A stretch of 64,000 nucleotides of DNA from Hymenopus coronatus (GCA_030762935.1 CM060895.1:36000001-36064000), one strand, 5' to 3'; counted from the first letter of the stretch, positions 12,439 through 24,915 are shown. The notes: generated by a model from the sequence alone, not told the origin. Numbers and translations: made by a program.

Positions 12439-12642
12439 ATTTCGTTTCCTATGATATAAATGATCTCTAACTTTAAGACGAACTTAAATTGTACATACCA
12501 CGTGATGATTTCGAGCTTATCTCGTTCTCACCAGTGCACCAAGAAACAGAGCGCTGGAAAATAAAATAATAATGTTTAAAGTACAAAACAACATAAGGCT
12601 TTTTGACTTTAGTTAGACTAACCCTACAGAGGTACGTCATTA

Positions 12643-13512
12643 TTACTTTCTCTACACGCACTATGTACATAGTGTATAGAGAAAGTATTGCACTCCACCC
12701 AAAAATTCGATACCGAGATTTCACCGGAAATATATGTTTTAGGGACCCCAATATCCAAAAAAAGCATTTTCACAAAAAGGTCTGTGTGTGTGTGTGTGTG
12801 TCCGTGTGTCCGATAATTCAAAAACGAAAAGTCGGTAAAATACCAAACTTGGTATTTAAGTTTAGTATCTTCCAGGGATGCGACACGAAGATTTTGAGAA
12901 AAATCCCCCCACCCCAAATTACCCTTTACATGGAACTTTTTTTCGAAAATTTTGATTTTCTCAAAAATGGCTCTAATGATTTTGATTAAAATTTCGTATA
13001 TTAAAGATATTTACCTGACAAATAAAATGTATATCTTGAATTTTCTGGGAATAGCCTCTGAAGAGTATTTTATTCTGGATGAATTTTACTGAATTTTGAA
13101 TAACTGCCAAACCGTAAGAGATGGACAAACACTTACTACACAAAAAATGTAGAGCACATTAAAACACACAATTTATGTTATATAATTTTTTTTCGTGGTG
13201 TTCGTCGTTTTTGAGACATTCCTTATTTTTGGTTTGTGCTATGAAAAACGTATACTTTTCTCATACAGGAACTTGTCAACTCCTATCCATATAAACAAAC
13301 GAACTTCATTGACATAGCAACCAGCTTTTGACTGTCATTTTAACCTTTGGTAGTCCCTTATTTCGCTTCTACTTACAAAGAAGCAGATAATAAGACTAGT
13401 TCTGCTATTTTTTTCAGATTAGTATAAAGTAAATAGAAGTATAAGATTTTTAAGAATAATTTGTTGCAGGGATATGGAGAAAGTCATGTGAATAGTACAC
13501 ATCAGATTTTTT
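12643..13512 (-). repeat. HTL copy, well preserved, both ends
   Basis: ATTACTTTCTCTACACGCAC with the full palindrome, to CATGTGAATAGTACACATCA near 13505. A good reference copy. Confidence 0.92.
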
Positions 13513-13610
13513 TTACTTGTTCTACGTGTATTGTATATAGTAGGTAGAAAAGGTAAGTAAGTATTCTATGTCGAGATTTGAAAATACATAGTCTCAGTTC
13601 ACATGAGCTT
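13513..13610 (-). repeat. HTL 3'-end fragment
   Basis: ACTTGTTCTACGTGTATTGT..AAGTATTCTATGTCGAG abuts the preceding copy. Confidence 0.55.
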
Positions 13611-14457
13611 AAAAAATATGTATTCCATTCACATGACTTTCTGTACATCTCTGTAACAAATTATTGGTATTAAACTTATTTTTCTATTCACTTCATGCTA
13701 ATTGAGAAAAACACTTACAGAAACAGTCTTATTACTTGATTCCTTATAAGCAAAAATAAAATAGGAGAATACACTAGTCTAAACCGACACTCACATGTTT
13801 TAAAATGTGGTTGCTATGGGGCTGAAATCTCTTTTTTTGCGTGGCCAGGAGTTGACAAGTTCCTGTATGAGAAAATTTTAAGTATTTTAAAACTGAAACC
13901 ATTAACAAGGCATACCTCGAAAACGGTCAACTTCAGGAAAAAATGTATATAATGCATTTTTGTATAGTAAGTTCTTGTCTATCTCTTTCGGGTTACTAGT
14001 AATGAAAAATTCAAAAACTTCATCCAGAATAAAGAGATCTTGGAGGCTATTCCCAGAAAATTCAAGATATACATTTTATTTTTCATGTAAATATCTTAAA
14101 TATAAGAGATTTTAATCAAAATCGTTAGCCATTTTTAAAAACTCAAAATTTTCAAATTTTTTTTCATGAAAAGCTTAGTTGGGGGTGGGGGGAGTTTATT
14201 GAAAATGTTCGTGTCACATCCTTGCGAGATATTGAACTTAAATATCAAGTTTGGTATTTAGCAGACTTTACGTTTTTGAGCTATGCTGCCTATATACAGA
14301 CACACACACGACACGAACCTTTTTCTATAAATATTTTTTTTTTCCGGATTCAGTTCGTCCCTAAACATGTACTTCCGGTGAAATCTCGGTATCGAATTTT
14401 TGGTTGTATTACAACTCCTTCTCTATACACTATATACATCGTGCATGTAGAGAAAGT
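13611..14457 (+). repeat. HTL copy, both ends present
   Basis: AATATGTATTCCATTCACAT to ATCGTGCATGTAGAGAAAGT. Confidence 0.9.
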
Positions 14458-14590
14458 AGAAATCCATTACCTTCCGCCGGGTTTTAACCCTCACCCTTGT
14501 GTGTTAGAGGCTAACATGATACCCACTACAACATGGAAAGTGACTCATTTATTCTATGACAATTCAACTGACAATTCTTATCGCAGCTGA
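14458..14590 (-). mobile_element. SINE3 tRNA-like head
   Basis: The complement of GTAGTGGGTATCATG and the B-box-like GGTTAAAACCCGGCGG is present directly after an HTL copy end. Confidence 0.6.
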
Positions 14591-15277
14591 TGTTCATTTC
14601 TTTGAAGTCTTATCGCACCTGACGTTCGTTTGTTTATTGGTTTGTTTTTGTCTTGGTTATTGGTAACAAATTGACAATCTAGTCAGCCAACCCTCACTTT
14701 TAATAACTGTCAGGTTCACAATTGTTCTTTCAATTAATTCAATTACAATGTTTATTTAAAGTTTTATCCAGTTCATAATGGAGTGAAAATAATATTATTT
14801 GTATTTCTTATGTATGAGATGAAATCAAATAAAATAATGTTTGTTTCCATTTCATATATTAGTTATTAAAAGCTAAATAAAATAATTGTTCTCTGCTTCT
14901 ATTGTCGCTATCGATATTCGTATATTGGGTGTAGAAATGGTTGGCCATACCTTAATTCAGGAGGCAGTGAAGAAAGCAAAATAAAAATTCGGTAAATAAA
15001 CATGGTTGAATGCGTCATCCACCATTTGAGAACTTACGTAAGTATTACAAACATTACCTGATAAAATCTCCCTTCCTATGTATTATAAACTATTAACAGT
15101 CTCGTTCGCTGCATTGTCTATCAAATACAATTCGTGTCTTCACGAGTCGCTTTGCTCCGGTCCTGACTATCCACAAGATTGTATTACTCGTATTACTTTT
15201 GATAATTTGTCGTCTGGGGATAATATGCTAGCCTCTGGTTCAAACCGGCAGAGATTCCAATGGCTTTTTTTCAGACA
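14591..15277. other. Unique intronic sequence, no gene seen
   Basis: AT-rich. ACTTAC|GTAAGT at about 15036 is a donor-like palindrome on both strands, without a convincing exon. Confidence 0.4.
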
Positions 15278-15475
15278 TAAAACTCCTTAGTATTGCTTCC
15301 TTCGGAATGGAAGTATTGCCGTTTTTCCCAATTCGTAGATTTACGGCACATAAAATAACCCCACAAACTGATAAAGAGGCATCTGAGCAAAATTAAGCTG
15401 TATTTTACACTACAGTAGAATGAGGCGCTGAAAACCATAGAAGTTAAAACGCGTTCGTAAATAGCAAGTAACTGA
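15278..15475 (+). mobile_element. SINE3 body/tail copy
   Basis: TTAGTATTGCTTCCTTCGGA, GTAGATTTACGGCACATAAA, TCTGAGCAAAATTAAGC and GCGCTGAAAACCATAG are in family order. The tRNA head is missing. Confidence 0.75.
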
Positions 15476-15496
15476 ATTAATGATAATTTTGTGATG

Positions 15497-16330
15497 TTTA
15501 ACAGAATTTATCCCAGGATCTTTCCTTGGGGTAATTGTACGTGTCAATAAACATATTCCCTTCTAAAGAATGCCATGCTAAGGATATTTTCGTCAATAAA
15601 ACCCATCTCCGCTGCCGGGTTTGAACCCCAACCTTGGGTATTCGAATCTAGCCTAATAGCCTCTACAACACACAGGGCGACTCAATTATTCTTTGATAAT
15701 TTTCGGATGTAAAAATGACCGAAATTTTCCCAGAGCATTTTCCTCGGGTTAATTTTACGTGTAAATAAACATATTCCTTTCTAAAGAAAGCCGTGTTAAG
15801 GAAGTTTACGTCCGAAAAAAATCTATCAACCTCCGCCGGGTTTGAACCCCAACCTTTGATATTAGAAGCTAGCACTACTACACCAAGGAGGACGGCTCTA
15901 TTACTCTATGATAATTTGCGGATGTGAACCCCAACCTTTGATATTAGAAGCTAGCACTACTACACCAAGGAGGGCGGCTCTATTACTCTATGATAATTTG
16001 CGGATGTGAAACCAACAGAATTGAGTCCAGGGACCTTTTCTTTCAAGGCAATCCCTTTTACTTCCCTTCCGAAGGATGCCATGCTCAGGACTTTTACGTC
16101 CGAAAAAATCCACCAGCTTCCACCGGGTTTGAACCCTGAAGCTTCAGCATTGTAACCACTACAAAACGGAGAGCGGCTCTATTATTCTATAATAATTTGC
16201 GAATGTGAACCTGACAGAATTTATCCCAGGAACCTTTTCTTTCTTTCAAGGCATGGGATTCTTTTACCTAAAGCAAACAACTTCCCTTACGAAGGAAGCC
16301 ATGCCAGGGATATTCACTTCCGAGATTGAG
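15497..16330 (-). mobile_element. Array of three to four SINE3 units in tandem
   Basis: Roughly 210-bp units repeat: CAGAATTTATCCCAGG.., AAGGAAGCCATGC.., CCGGGTTTGAACCC (B box complement), CACTACA.., GCGGCTCTATTATTC.. Heads occur at about 15620-15670, 15835-15890, 15925-15970 and 16125-16165. Confidence 0.8.
15844..16007. repeat. 82-bp tandem duplication inside the SINE3 array
   Basis: 15844-15925 and 15926-16007 are nearly identical (GAACCCCAACCTTTGATATT.. at both). Few differences show it is much younger than the array itself. Confidence 0.9.
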
Positions 16331-16404
16331 TTTTTATTTTACACGCTCTTAAAATAAGTGACTCTCAACGTTACATTCTATATTAGGTGTGAAAACCATT
16401 TAAT

Positions 16405-16640
16405 TTTGGATAGGTAGAGTCAGACTGAAAAATTCAATTCCAAAGCCGGGCTTTGAACCATGGATCTCTCGGTGTCTAGCCGGTTGCTCTGCCACTTAGC
16501 TACCAAGGCAACATGCCAGCCTAGCATTGCATTTCTCAACTGACTCACATGTTTCCAGGTAAACCAGTTTTGAGATGATAACTCCAATGGCGACTTACAA
16601 TGTTGTAAGTACTTTAAGCCTCAGGATTCATAGTATAGCC
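16405..16640 (-). mobile_element. SINE4 copy, tRNA-derived
   Basis: The minus strand has TTGGTAGCTAAGTGGCAGAG (A box) and GGTTCAAAGCCCGG (B box). A related copy is at 38195-38400. A SINE3 tail fragment (16340-16400) abuts it. Confidence 0.75.
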
Positions 16641-16657
16641 AACTATTATGATCAATT

Positions 16658-16833
16658 AGTATTGATTTAGTTGTTTATTCACACAAGCTTGTATAGGGGA
16701 AACATGTGCGCCAGTTGAGAAAATCAATGCTATGCTGGCAAATTGCTATGGTAGCTCACACTCTACGTTTCAACTTCTGTCCTACACACGGCTTGTGTGA
16801 AAAAACAATTAAATCAATACCACTTAATCAGGC
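16658..16833. mobile_element. Small TIR element (MITE), about 175 bp
   Basis: TATTGATTTAGTTGTTTATT..CACACAAGC at the left is mirrored by GCTTGTGTG..AACAATTAAATCAATA at the right, about 30-bp inverted ends. The interior contains a stretch related (inverted) to SINE4. No coding capacity. Confidence 0.65.
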
Positions 16834-16883
16834 TTGAGATTGTTTTACGTGCCGTAAATCTACGGGAAAACGGTTTTACTTCT
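16800..16883 (-). mobile_element. Left half of the SINE3 copy split by the LINE
   Basis: TCAGGCTTGAGATTG..ACGTGCCGTAAATCTACG..CGGTTTTACTTC stops at the LINE start. The partner is at 20497. Confidence 0.8.
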
Positions 16884-16909
16884 CCACTTGTCAAGTGTCT
16901 TTCCTTCTA

Positions 16910-17547
16910 ATGGGGGAAGATAAAGTGGATGATATTAAGACTTGTAAGCGGTGTTCTAAGATAAGTGGTTTGAAATGCGTAAACTGTGGAACAATTTCCC
17001 ATAGCAGTTGTGTTGCTTTGTTTAAAATCTATACAAATTATAAATGAAAACGAGAGACTTATAAACTGCTGTGATAACACAGGAAATTTGGATCTTTGTG
17101 CCATTGACGACCCATCTGTGGATAATAAGGATTATAAAACAGAAATAGCCCATTTAAAGTACATTATAAAACAAAAAGACTTGATAATAAATCAACATTG
17201 ACACCCTAAAGCTTCAAATTCGGCTATTACACACTTTGGATTGTGAAACTCAGCATAAGGAACTTCATACGGAGGCGTCAACGAAACAGAAAGACTCAAT
17301 TTCTTCACAGGTAAACATGGAACATTTAACGGCTCAACTAGAAGAACCTCGGGAAGTGATTGTGTGTGGTGCAGTTTATAGTGATGTTGTTGCCGTCGGT
17401 TTATTCCGACAACATAAGGACAGCTTAGAAGACAACAGGAACGACAATTTTCAGCTTAAGACAAATTTTAAACCTGCACAACAATATGACTCTACAGAAT
17501 TTAATGATAGTATTAAATTGGTATGCCTTCAGTATTATTTGAGGTAG
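16910..17547 (+). pseudogene. LINE ORF1 remnant with Cys-rich finger
   Basis: The ATG at 16910 starts MGEDKVDD followed by CKRCSKISGLKCVNCGTISH and SSCV, a PHD/zinc-ribbon-like finger as in some CR1/jockey ORF1 proteins. A frameshift near 17030 moves to the frame of 16986-17201 (coil-forming, INENERLINCC.. IIKQKDLIINQ). A further break leads to 17236-17547. It would bind element RNA if intact. Confidence 0.6.
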
Positions 17548-17669
17548 TCTATACGCCGGAATGCTGGCCTAGTGGTTCTTTTATTAGTAAATTTTACTTT
17601 CAAAAGGATTCTTTAAACTATAGGGTTGTCAAAGAAAAAGCGACAACATAAATATTGGTGATATAAAAT

Positions 17670-20389
17670 GTAATAACTCGAAGAATAAAAATAAATTAAA
17701 GTTTAAAATACTGTATTGGAATGTACAGAGCATGTTGACTAAAATAAACAGCTTAATTGGCATTGTTAGTGCCTACGATGCCGATATAATTTGTATTGCT
17801 GAACATTGACTTTGTGACAAAAAATATTTCTTGTTAAAATTTTCTGGATTTTATTTGGCAAGCTATTTCTGCAGACCAAGTGGTAAACATGGCGGCTCTG
17901 CAATATTTATAAAACATGTGCATGAATCCAGCCAATTAACTGACATAAGCAACCTTGTTGTTCAAGACAATCTTGAAGCCTGTTGTAATTTTATCAAAAG
18001 TGTTAATCTTTTATGTGTTACCTTCTATAAACCACCTAGTAAGTTAAGAACTTGTTTTAATGATTTTTATCTCGTTTTTATGATTTATTGCAGTTAATAT
18101 TTAGCCGCAAAATGGGTATTAATAGTGTTATTAGTGGTGATTTTAACATCAATTTTAATACCAAAAGTAATGAGTTAACTGATTTAATTAATATGTTTAA
18201 ATGTTTTGGGTCACGTTATTTGATTACAAAAACTACTCGACCTGCGTCGGGTACTTGTTTGGACAATGTCTGTAATATCATACACCACGACAAGTGTTCT
18301 GCGGAAGTTATTCCTTGTATATTTTCTGACCATGAACCAATATTATTCTCAGCCAATATTGATAACGATGGCAATAATTTACCAAGGAAATTAATAACGT
18401 AAGGAACACCAATAATCGTAACGTAACATATTTTGTGTATTTCCTCATGAATACTAACTGGAACTATTTGTACAGTATAGTTAATTGTGCTAATATTTTA
18501 CATATTTTTAAACAGTTTTTATGAGGCATTTCCCTTTATAACTTTTAGACCCAAACTGTATAACAAATGTAACAATAAAAAGTGGTACAATGCTGAACCC
18601 CGAATTTAAAAGCCAAATGTATGATGTTTTTTTATCTTTATGTTTATTTTGGTTTACATGAATATAAAAGCAGATATTTTGAGTTGAAATAGAAGTACCA
18701 ACTTACCTTAAAGTTGAATAAAATGGACTTTTATTCTGCTTTCATTAAAAACTCTAATAATATATCAAAATCCTCCTGATTTCAGAGCACTTAAATTCTA
18801 ATTCCAAGTCTGATATTTGCCAAACTAATCTAAATTGTGAAGAATTTAATTCTTTTTTATTGATAAGGTCAATGATATTGTGAACAGTATGCCCATTACT
18901 AAGAATCAATGTCCTTTCTAAACAAGTTGCCCAAGCCTAAGGGTAATTTTAATTTTTTAGAACTTAGTGTTGAAGATGTTTACTTTGGTATTGTGAATCT
19001 GAATAATAGTACATGCATGGATGTATATGGAATCAATTCAAAAATTCTTAAATTAGCTGCTCCATATATATGTGAGCCATTAACTTATGTTTTTAATGCT
19101 TGTCTTAAAGCTGGCTATTTTCCGGATGCTTTTAAATGTTCCAAAGTAATACCAGTATTTAAGAAAGGGAATAAAACCTATGTTAACTATAGTATAATTC
19201 CAATAATAGGCAAGGTATTTGAAGCAAATTGTTACTTATTTTGAAACTTACTTACTTTAAGCTTGATGTTTAATAAAATCAATTTGGTTTTAGACAAGAC
19301 ATGAGCACAATAAAGGCCATCACAAACTTTGTGAAACAATGCTATGAAATTATTAACAATTGTAATATTGTATCAAGCTGGCTTTTTGATCTCTCCAGAG
19401 CCTTTGAAATAGTCCCACCTAATATTCTCTTAGAGAAACTTAAATTTTGTGGTTTTCAGAATAATAGCATTCAATTTTTAACGTCTGATTTTAGCAATAA
19501 GAATCAGGCAACTTATTTTAATAGATGTTTATCTGAGTTTAAATCTGTAAATTATGGAGTTCCACAAGGCTCAATTTTGGGACCTATATTTTTTAATGTT
19601 TATATTAACGATATTCCTGCCTCAATCTGTGATGAAAATTTTACTCCCTATCTTTATGCAGATGATTTAGCAATTACTTTCTCTGACAAAGATTAACACA
19701 TACTAATACCTGAAGTACACACGGTAACATCATTGGTAACAATTGGTGTAATGCCAATAATTTGAGCATAAGCACTGGAAAAATTACTGATATTCAATAC
19801 AAATTTAGCATTGGTTGTTTTGGAAGCTCATTAAAATTTCTAGTTATTCATATTGATTCTGACTTTGGGTGGTCACGCACATTAATCATATTTTTAAAAA
19901 ACTCACAACAGGAATTTTTATACTTAGATTCTTACGCTATAGTGCCACTAAGAATGTGCTGATGAAGGGTATTATGCTCATGTTTATTCGCTTGCTAATT
20001 ATGGGTTCCTTCTTTGGGGGAATCACTCCTTGGCAACGAAAATCTTTTTATTACAAAAAAGGACTATTAGATTAATTTGTGGAGTTCATCCAAAAGAACA
20101 TTGTAAACCACTTTTTATTGATTTAAATATCTTAACTTTGTCATCAATGTTTGTACTGAACTGTCTCTTATATGTTAAGGAAAATTTTGGCAGTTTTACA
20201 GTTTGCTCGAATATTCATAATTATACAACACGAAATTGTCAGAACTTATATATAAACACATTTAAATATACTAAAATTCAAAACAGCTTTATGGTTGTTT
20301 CTATTAAACTTTATAATATTTTACCCCAAAGATTAAGAGAGCTCCCTATTTCAATTTTTAAAAGGACCATACGCAGTATTGGTGGCTAA
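17670..20389 (+). pseudogene. LINE ORF2: APE endonuclease plus reverse transcriptase, frameshifted
   Basis: The endonuclease starts at ILYWNVQSM (about 17705), with CIAEH then a stop (about 17807), GGSAIF, SGDFNI (about 18136) and SDHEPILF (about 18325). RT blocks follow: SCMDVYGINSKIL (about 19010), NQFGFRQDMST (about 19290), LFDLSRAFEIV, GVPQGSILGPIFF (about 19556), and YADDLAITF (about 19655). The C-terminal segment is 20030-20389. At least four frame changes and the stop make it non-functional. The 18403-18908 stretch between endonuclease and RT is badly decayed. Confidence 0.85.
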
Positions 20390-20496
20390 TCCATTGTATT
20401 CTGTGAATGATTTTTATGATTTAGCTTGGTAACTTTTAATTTATGACGTTGCTATACTGCAATAGTTGTTGGCAATAAACACTATCCATCCATCTA

Positions 20497-20860
20497 CTGA
20501 AGGGAGTCATTGTAAGCATTTTTACGCCCTAAAAAATCCATTGCTCTTGTCGGTTTGAACCTGCGATGTTGGGAAGGTATTTTACTTTCAGACCATGAAG
20601 AACAACATTGAATATTAGAGGGAGGGTGACTCAAACATTCAGTGACTGATGTGAAACTGACAGAATTAGCCCAAGGCCTTAATTACCCCTTTTCTTTCAA
20701 GATATGGGGTTCTTTTATGTGCAAATAAATATATTACCTTTAAAAGGAAATCATTCTAAAGAAATTTATTCCAAAAAATGCATCATCCTTCGCCGAATTT
20801 AAACCCGCAACCTTGTACATTAGAGGCTAGCATTGTAACTAATTCATTTGATAACCCAGA
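20497..20860 (-). mobile_element. Right half of the split SINE3 copy plus a second SINE3
   Basis: CTGAAGGGAGTCATTG..TTTTTACGCCC..CGGTTTGAACCTGCG resumes the copy interrupted at 16883. A further unit (CAGAATTAGCCCAAGG..AATTTAAACCCGCAACC) runs to about 20860. Confidence 0.75.
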
Positions 20861-21102
20861 GCAAAAGAGAAATTAAAAATCTAAATTATTTAACTGTTCT
20901 CACACGTGTTAGTGTCAGAGTGTGCATAAGGAACGCTCGAATAAAGAATAAGTACATAGATTTAGACGAGGAACACGAGATCTAAGAGAAAGAATAAAAT
21001 CCATGCTGCAGACCCCGAAGACAAAGGAAACACGATTTTACTGCCTTCTAAGGCAGCTGCAACCTGCCCATTTGTCCTTAACCGTTCTATAAATAGCCTT
21101 AC

Positions 21103-21169
21103 CGATCCTGCGCTCTAACCGTGGATCCATCAGTGACGCGCATTCTTGTAAAGTCTTGTGTGTGTGATT
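21103..21169 (-). CDS. Exon 3 of SIAH-type RING gene
   Basis: This 67-nt exon has a pyrimidine-rich acceptor (AGCTTCTGCTCAG) and the donor ATCG|GTAAGG. It is phase 0 in and phase 1 out, exactly what is needed to join the 29280-29365 exon (phase 0 donor) to the 10374-10430 exon (phase 1 acceptor). The 22 codons begin NHTHKTLQEC and end LERRI, and the last base forms Asp with the next exon. A longer open frame (21038-21247) runs through both splice sites, so a retained form is possible. No recognised domain. Confidence 0.55.
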
Positions 21170-21306
21170 CTGAGCAGAAGCTAATGAAATAAATTCCCTA
21201 CAAAACATGTTTTCTAATTCAGTACACATTCTTCCAACGCGGAACATTTTGTAATGTTATACAAATAAATAAATATACAGATAGAGGATTAATTCTAGAC
21301 ATTTTT

Positions 21307-22143
21307 TTACTTTCTCTACCACGTCTGTACATACAATGCACATACTAGCTAAATAAGGTATTGTGTTCCACCCAAAAATTCGATGTAGAGATGTCACCGA
21401 AAATGTATATTTTAAGGTTTCCTGAATAAAAAAAAAAAAATAAAAGCATTTTAGAAAAAAGCCCACCTGTGTGTGCGTGGGTTTTTATAGTGTTTAACGC
21501 CCGCATTTACTACTTGTGGCACCGCAGGCGATGACACTGGTAATACATGGAATGAAGATGGAACACCGGTGGAATGCGATGGCGGGGAAAAACGGAGAAC
21601 CCGAGAAAACCCGCCCCTGCGCCGCTTTGTCTACCACAAATCCCACATACGGTCACTTGGGATCGAACCCGGGGCGGCTAGGTGGTGTGTGTATGTGTGT
21701 GAACAGCATTGCTCAAAAACGAAAAGCCTGTTAAATACCAAACGTAGTATTTACGTTAAGTATCTTCCAAGGATGTAACACGAAGATTTTCAACAACAAA
21801 AAATGCACCCAATACAAACTACCCTTTACATGGAAAAAAGTTTGAAAATTTTGATTTTATCAAAAATGGTTGTGCGATTTTGATTAAAATACCATATATT
21901 AAAGATATTTACAACCCAAAAAAAAAAGTATATCTTGAATTTTCTGGGAATATCCTGTAAAGACCTCTTCATTCTGGATGAATTTTGCTGAATTTTGCAT
22001 AACTGGTAAATCGTAAGACTATATCTGTCAAAACACACTCTATGTTCTTTATAGTTTGTTTTCGGAGGAAATGTTTCCGAGATATTTCTTGTTATTGCTT
22101 TCAATTTTGAAATATTTATGCGTTTCTCAGACAGGAAGTGTTC
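21307..22143 (-). repeat. HTL copy split by SINE1
   Basis: TTACTTTCTCTACCACG.. to 21480, the SINE, then GTGTGTATGTGTGTGAAC.. to ACAGGAAGTGTTCG. The 5' end is lost where the next copy starts. Confidence 0.85.
21481..21695 (-). mobile_element. SINE1 copy inserted in the microsatellite of an HTL repeat
   Basis: The complement of the SINE1 tail (GTGTTTAACGCCCGCATTTA), body and B box (GGGATCGAACCCGG) can be read. Both ends fall in GTGTGTG sequence of the host HTL copy, so the duplication cannot be delimited. The A box is partly lost. Confidence 0.85.
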
Positions 22144-22144
22144 G

Positions 22145-22590
22145 TTTTTTCCTCTACATGTACTATATACATAGTGTGTAGAGAAAGTATTGTATTCGAA
22201 CCAAAAAGTTGAATATTCACCGGAAATATACCTTTTGAGGCCCCCTGAGTCCAAAAAAGCATGTTTAGAAAAAGGTCCGTGTGTGAGCCTGTGGACAGCA
22301 TAGCTCAAAAACTTAAAGACCGCTGAATACCAAACTTCGCATATTAGTTCAGTATCTTTCAAGAATGCGACACGAAGATTTTCAAGAAAATCCCCCCACC
22401 CCAACTACCCTTTACAAGAGAAAAGTATAGATAATTTTAATTTTCTCAAAAATGTCTCTAACGATTTAGATTAAAATCTCTTATATTTAAGGTATTTACA
22501 TGACAAATAAAATGTATATCTTGAATTTTCTGGGCATACTTTCTGATTCCCTCTTTATAATTTTGCATAACTGATAAACCGTAAGAGAAA
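22145..22590 (-). repeat. HTL copy, 3' half
   Basis: TTTTCCTCTACATGTACTAT to GATAAACCGTAAGAGAAAG. Head-to-tail with the preceding copy. Confidence 0.85.
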
Positions 22591-22709
22591 GCGGCCCTCA
22601 GTAGAGGAATAACCTACGTTTTGCCACAGCGTTACATGAACATGGATGGAAGGTGGCAGCCTTAGTAATGCGGTACAATACAAACTACATCATGTTATGT
22701 GACGTTAAT

Positions 22710-23560
22710 ATTACTTTCTCTACACGTACTATGTACGTAGTGTATAGAGAAGGCGCTGCACTCCACCCAAAAATTTGATACCGAGATTTCAGTCTCCTGT
22801 ATCCAAAACAGAGCACTTTTAGAAAAAGATCCGTGTGTGTGGATGTGAATATGTGTGTCCGTGTGTCTGTGAACACGATAACTCAGAAACGAAAAGTCGG
22901 TAAAATAGAAAACTTGGGTATTTAAATTTAGCATCTTCCAGGGATGCGACACAAAGATTTTTAGAAAATCTCCCCACCCCAAACTATACTTTACGTGGAA
23001 AAAAAAATTTAACATTTGATTTTCTAAAAAATGGTTATAACGATTTTGATTAAAATTCCCTGTATTAAAGATATGGTTATGGCAATTAAAAAGTATATCT
23101 TGAATTTTCTGGGAATAGCCTCTAAAGACCACTTTATTCTGAATGAATTTTGCGTAACTTGTAAACCGTAATCGAAAGACAATACACTGTAAATAACGTT
23201 AAAACACAAGTTATGTTATATACGTTTTTTTTCGATGAATTGGCCATTTCAGAGATATTCCTTGTTATTTGTTTTAGATTCAAAATACTTCAACTTTTCT
23301 CACATGGAAGGTTGTAAATTCCTGGCCCTGTATAGAATCGGATTTCAATCACATGGTAACCAGCATTTAAAATACTTGTATATCGTTTTAGCTTAGTGTA
23401 TTCCCTTATTTTCCTTCTACTTACAAGGAAGTAAGTAGTTAAGAGAATTTCTGCTAATTTTTATCTGGATTATCATAAAGTAGATAGAAGAATATGCTTT
23501 CTAACTATAATTTTTTACAGCGATGTAGAGAAATTCATTTGAATGGAACACGTCAGATTT
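22710..23560 (-). repeat. HTL copy, both ends present
   Basis: ATTACTTTCTCTACACGTAC to TTTGAATGGAACACGTCAGA. Confidence 0.9.
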
Positions 23561-23649
23561 TTTTTTTTTACTTAAAATTGATAAGTTTGTTGCTGAAGAA
23601 GCTTAAGTTATGATATGGGTTAGTAATATTAAGATTTGGAGACGTGTAT

Positions 23650-24409
23650 CATTAGCAGAAGAGGTCTTATTACTTAGTTCCTTATAAGTAGAGGGAAAAA
23701 AAGGAATACACTAGGTTAAGCCGACAGATGTTTTAAAATGTGGTTGCTATGGGATTGAAATCCGTTCCTTTGCGTGGCCAGGAGTTGACAGTTCTTGTAT
23801 GAGAAAAGTTTAAGTATTCTAAAACTGAAACCATTAACAAGAAATATCTCGAAAACGGTTAAATTCAGTATGAAAATGTACGTGACACAAATTGTATATC
23901 TTAAGGAGCTCTATATTTTTGTGTAGTAAGTTTTTGTCTATCTCTTACGGTTTATCAGGTATGTAAAATGCATCCAGAATGAAGAGGTCTTCAGAGAATA
24001 TTCCTGAAAATTGTAGATATACATTTTGCCATGTAAATATCTTTAATAAACGGGAATTTATTCAAAATCACTAGAGGCATTTTTAATAATAAACATATTT
24101 TCAAAAAGTTTTACATGAAAAGGGTATCTTAGAGCAGGTGGATTTATATTGAAAATCTTTGTATCATATCCTTGGTAGATACTGAACAAAATACAAGTTT
24201 GATTTTTAACGATCTTTTCGTTTTTGAGCTATGCTGTAACCCCCTCCCCACACGCATACACAAACATGGACCTTTTTCTAAAAGTGTTTTTATTTGATTC
24301 AGGGGACCTCAAAACATATTTACTGCCAAATCTCTACGTCGTATTTCTGGGTGCAATACAATACAGCTCTAGCTATTATGCACATACATAGTACATGTGT
24401 ATAAAGTAA
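23650..24409 (+). repeat. HTL copy lacking its 5' end
   Basis: ATTAGCAGAAGAGGTCTTAT to ACATAGTACATGTGTATAAA. Confidence 0.85.
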
Positions 24410-24915
24410 TAGATGGAGACCGTCATTTGTTTTGTTTTTTTTTATTTAAAGGTGTAGTTAAAGAGTAATTACAATTGTTGTTTTATTATATTATTAATTA
24501 TTATTAGTATTAACTTATGCATAAAATGTCAATTACATTGTTATAGAACTCTCTGAAATATCTGAAATTTCATTTAGTTCAGAACAAAAATCATATTTGC
24601 CAAAAACATGCTGTGTTCCATGAGCATGTCTTTCTCTATCTGTTCAGCAAACCAACTATTCTTACAAAAGATTATTCCTTCATCCACATAATATAAGCGA
24701 GATAAACATTGGCAGAAATTGTCTTAGTACTTGATTCCTTGTAAGTGGAAGGGAAATAAGGGCGTATACTAGTATACAGGGTTACTACAAAAGAAATAGA
24801 CAACTTCAACTGCCTGTAAAACAAAAACTATTAAAGATAGCAACCTAATTATTTTGGAGGTATGTTGAGAAACTCTCAAAGTTTTGTTTGTTACTATTGG
24901 TAACACTGTAGTGTT

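Larger units (their letters stand above)
16884..20496 (+). mobile_element. CR1/jockey-like LINE, near full length, inserted inside a SINE
   Basis: Flanks are the two halves of one SINE3 copy (left ends ..CGGTTTTACTTC, right resumes CTGAAGGGAG..GTAAGCATTTTTACGCCC), which fixes the ends within a few bases. Inside are ORF1 with a Cys/His finger, an APE-type endonuclease, a reverse transcriptase with YADD, and a C-terminal LQKRTIRLICGVHPKEHC-type region. The 3' end is AATAAA followed by a (CATC)n tail, as in CR1-group elements. Several frameshifts and an in-frame stop make it inactive. Confidence 0.85.

Noticed and set aside
12603..12989. 128-codon open frame in an HTL copy, and similar frames of 60-190 codons in many HTL copies
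   Set aside because: The same peptides (e.g. GEISVSNFW, VKSRYRIFG) appear in every frame of every copy with different ends. They are shadows of a non-coding repeat, and no conserved long frame exists.
21826..22404. 192-codon minus-strand frame
   Set aside because: It spans the junction of two HTL copies and its peptide order is just the repeat read through; not a gene.
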